A stretch of DNA of 64,000 nt from Haliclona indistincta (lineage: Eukaryota > Porifera > Demospongiae > Haplosclerida > Chalinidae), in the NCBI GenBank assembly GCA_964017065.1, contig OZ024783.1, positions 12,284,313 through 12,348,312 of the forward strand, given 5' to 3'. A program made the translations under genes and the position numbers. The notes under the pieces are model-generated. The model saw only the letters and a program-made list of their open reading frames with translations, ran no database searches and was not told the origin of the DNA. This document shows positions 61,316 through 64,000 of the stretch, piece after piece (within the stretch, counting starts at the first letter, position 1; the number at the start of each line of letters is the position of its first letter).

Positions 61316-64000
61316 GTTTTGTGAATTCGCGGTGGAACCCCAATGGTGCACCCTTGGTGTTTTGTGAATTAGGGGTGGAACCACAATGGTGCACCCTTGG
61401 GGTTTTGTGAATTCGCGGTGGAACCCCAAAGGTGCTCTTTTGGGGTTTTGTGAATTCGCGTTGGGACCCCGATGGTGCACCCTTTGGGTTTTGTGAATTC
61501 GCGGTGGGACCCCAATGGTGCACCCTTGGGGTTTTGTTAATTCGCGGTGGGACCCCAATTGTGCACTCTCTGGGTTTTTTGATTTCGCGGTGGGACCCCA
61601 ATGGTGCACCCTTGGGCTTTTGTGAATTCGCGGTGGGACCCCAATGATGCACCCTTGGGGTTTTGTGAATTCGCGATGGGACCCCAATTGTGCACCCTTT
61701 GGGTTGTTTGAATTCGCGGTGGGACCCCAATGGTGCACCCTTTGAGTTTTGTGAATTCGCGATAGGACCCCAATTGTGCACCCTTGGTGTTTTTTGAATT
61801 CGCGGTGGGACCCCAATGGTGCACCCTTGGGGTTTTATGAATTCGCTGTTGTGCCCCAATGGTGTACCCTTGGGGTTTTGTGAATTTGCGGCGGGACCCA
61901 AATAGTGCACCCTTGGGGTTTTGTGAATTCGCGATGGGACCCCAATTGTGCACCCTTGTGGTTTTGTGATTTCGCAGTGGGACCCCAATGGTGCAAAATT
62001 GGGTTTTGTGAATTCGCAGTGGGACCCCAATGGTGCACCGTTGGGGTTTTGTGAATTCGCGGTGGGACACCAATGGTGCATTCTTGAGGTTTTCTGAATT
62101 CGCGGTAGGACCCCAATGGTGCACACTTGAGGTTTTGTGAATTCGCGGTGGGACCCCAATGATGCACCCTTGGGGTTTTGTGAATTCGCGATGGGAACCC
62201 AATTGTGCACCCTTGGGGTTGTATGAATTCGCGGTGGTGCCCCAATGGGGCACTCTTGGGGTTTTGGGAATTTGCGGCGGGACCCAAATAGTGCACCCTT
62301 GGGGTTTTGTGAATTCGCGGTGGGACCCCAATTGTGCACCCTTGTGGTTTTGTGATTTCGCAGTGGGACCCCAATGGTGCACAATTGGGGTTTTGTGAAT
62401 TCGCGGTGGGACCCCAATTGTGCACCCCTGGCAATTTGTGAATTCGCGGTGGGACCCAGATGTTGCACACTTGGGGTTTTGTGAATTCGCGGTGGGACCC
62501 CAATGGTGCACCCTTAAGCTTTTGTGAATGCGCAGTGGGACCCCTATGGTGCACCCTTGGGGTCTTGTGAATTCGCGGAGGGACCCCGATGGTGCACCCT
62601 TGGGGTTTTGTGAATTCTCTGTGGGACCCCAACGGTGCACCCTTGGGGTTTTGTGAATTCGCAGTGGTACCCCAATGGTGCACCCTTTGGGTTTGGGTGA
62701 ATTCGCGATGGGACCCCAATGGTGCACATATGGGGGTTTGTGAATTCGCGGTTGGACCCCAATGGTGCACCCTTGGGGTTTTGTGAATTCTCGGTGGGAC
62801 CCCAAAGGTGCACCCTTGGGGTTTTGTATATTCGCGGTGGGACTGCAATAGAGCACCCTTGGCGTTTTGTGAATTCCGTTGGGACCCCAATGGTGCAGCC
62901 TTGGGGTTTTGTGAATTCGCGATGGGACACCAATGGTGCACCATTGGTGTTCTGTGAATTCGCGATTTGACCCCAATGGTGCACCCTTGGGGTTTTGGGA
63001 ATTCGCGGTGGGACCCCAATGGTGCACCATTGGGGTTTTGTGAATTCGCTGTGGGACCCCAATAATGCACCCTTGGGGTTTTGTGAATTCGCGGTGGGAA
63101 CCCAATGGTGCACCATTGGGGTTTTGTGAATTCGCGGTGGGAACCCAATTGTGCACCCCTGGGGATTTGTGAATTCGCGGTGGGACCCCAATGGTGCACA
63201 ATTGGGGTTTTGTGAATTCGCGGTGGGACCCCAATGGAGCACCGTTGGGGTTTTGTGAATTCGCGGTGGGAGCCCAATGGTGCACCCCTGGGGATTTGTG
63301 AATTCGCGGTGGGACCCCAATGGTGCACACTTGGGGTTTTGTGAATTCTCGGTGGGACCGCAATGGTGCACCCTTGGGGTTTGTGAATGCGCAGTGGGAC
63401 CCCTATGGTGCACCCTTTGGGTCTTGTGAATTCGCATAGGGACCCCGATGGTGCAATCTTGGGGTTTTGTGAATTCTCTGTTGGACCCCAATGGTGCACC
63501 CCTGGGGATTTGTGAATTCGCGGTGGGACCCCAATGGTGCACCCTTGGGCTTTTGTGAATTCGCGGTGGGAACCCAATGATGCACCCTTGGGGTTTTGTG
63601 AATTCGCGATGGGACCCCAATTGTGCACCCTTGGGGTTGTTTGAATTCGCGGTGGGACCCCAATGATGCACCCTTGGGGTTTTGTGAATTCGCGGTGGGA
63701 CCGCAACATTGCTCCCTTGGGGTTTTGTGAATTCGCGGTGGGACCCCAATTGTGCACCCTTGGGGTTTTGTGAATTCGCGGTAGGACCCCAATGGCGCAC
63801 CCTTGGGGTTTTGTGTATTCGCGGTGGGACACCAATGGTGCACCCTTGTGGTTTTGTGAATTCGCGGTGGGACCCCAATGGTGCATTCTTGGGGTTTTGT
63901 GAATTCGCGGTGGGACCCCAATGGTGCACCCTTGGGGTTTTGTGAATTCGCCTTGGTACCCCAATGGTGCACCCTTGGGGTTATGTGAATTCGCGATGGA

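Larger units (their letters stand above)
39752..64000. repeat. 43-bp minisatellite, right array (~560 units, continues past edge)
   Basis: Same unit as the left array (GAATTCGCGGTGGGACCCC, AATGGTGCACCC, TTGGGGTTTTGT), with point variants such as GAATTAGGGGTGG and GCAATATTGCTCC recurring in patterned order. Blocks of several kb recur: around 45.45-45.75 kb against 56.14-56.43 kb (offset 10682), and 57.9-59.6 kb against 59.6-61.3 kb (offset 1715). Complement-strand frames of up to 1087 codons (48668-51931) come from the stop-free 3n+1 unit. No gene lies in these 24 kb. Confidence 0.97.

Overview
The window is non-bacterial, repeat-dominated DNA from a metazoan nuclear genome. The evidence is spliceosomal introns with GT..AG borders in three mobile-element genes, a PIF/Harbinger DNA transposon carrying both of its genes, a tyrosine-recombinase-type (DIRS/Ngaro-like) retroelement, a tRNA-derived Pol III promoter, abundant microsatellites, and more than 50 kb of satellite or minisatellite. 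The mixture of element families suggests an early-branching animal such as a sponge or cnidarian. That is an inference from element style, not a proof. No host protein-coding gene can be supported with confidence.

Layout. (1) 1-3.5 kb: minus-strand retroelement running off the left edge, with a two-exon gag-like gene (three zinc fingers) and an open RT/RNase H reading frame. (2) 3.56-26.23 kb: AT-rich satellite with a ~172-bp unit that is itself a nested palindrome. It is organised into multi-kb higher-order blocks and interrupted by four copies of a 310-bp spacer sitting at the apex of the palindrome. Nested in it are two TIR elements with TGTGACC ends (6136-6837 and 15016-16640) and a complete Harbinger transposon (10635-13280) with a 3-bp AAT target duplication. 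(3) 26.24-32.09 kb: GC-richer minisatellite with a 43-bp unit. (4) 32.09-39.75 kb: a low-copy island with hairpins, CT/GA/GT tracts, repeated exon-like cassettes, an 8-copy 111-bp tandem repeat, and a 651-bp Mutator-like non-autonomous element containing a tRNA-like promoter. (5) 39.75-64.0 kb: the same 43-bp minisatellite again, continuing past the right edge, with inverted islands, a GA tract and recent kilobase-scale duplications.

The only genes that work together are those of the mobile elements. The Harbinger transposase (D188, D268, E305 all present) and its convergent Myb/SANT-like partner form a plausible autonomous transposon. The gag and RT frames belong to one retroelement. The very long antisense reading frames in the 43-bp arrays (up to 1087 codons) are explained by a stop-free unit of length 3n+1 and should not be read as genes.
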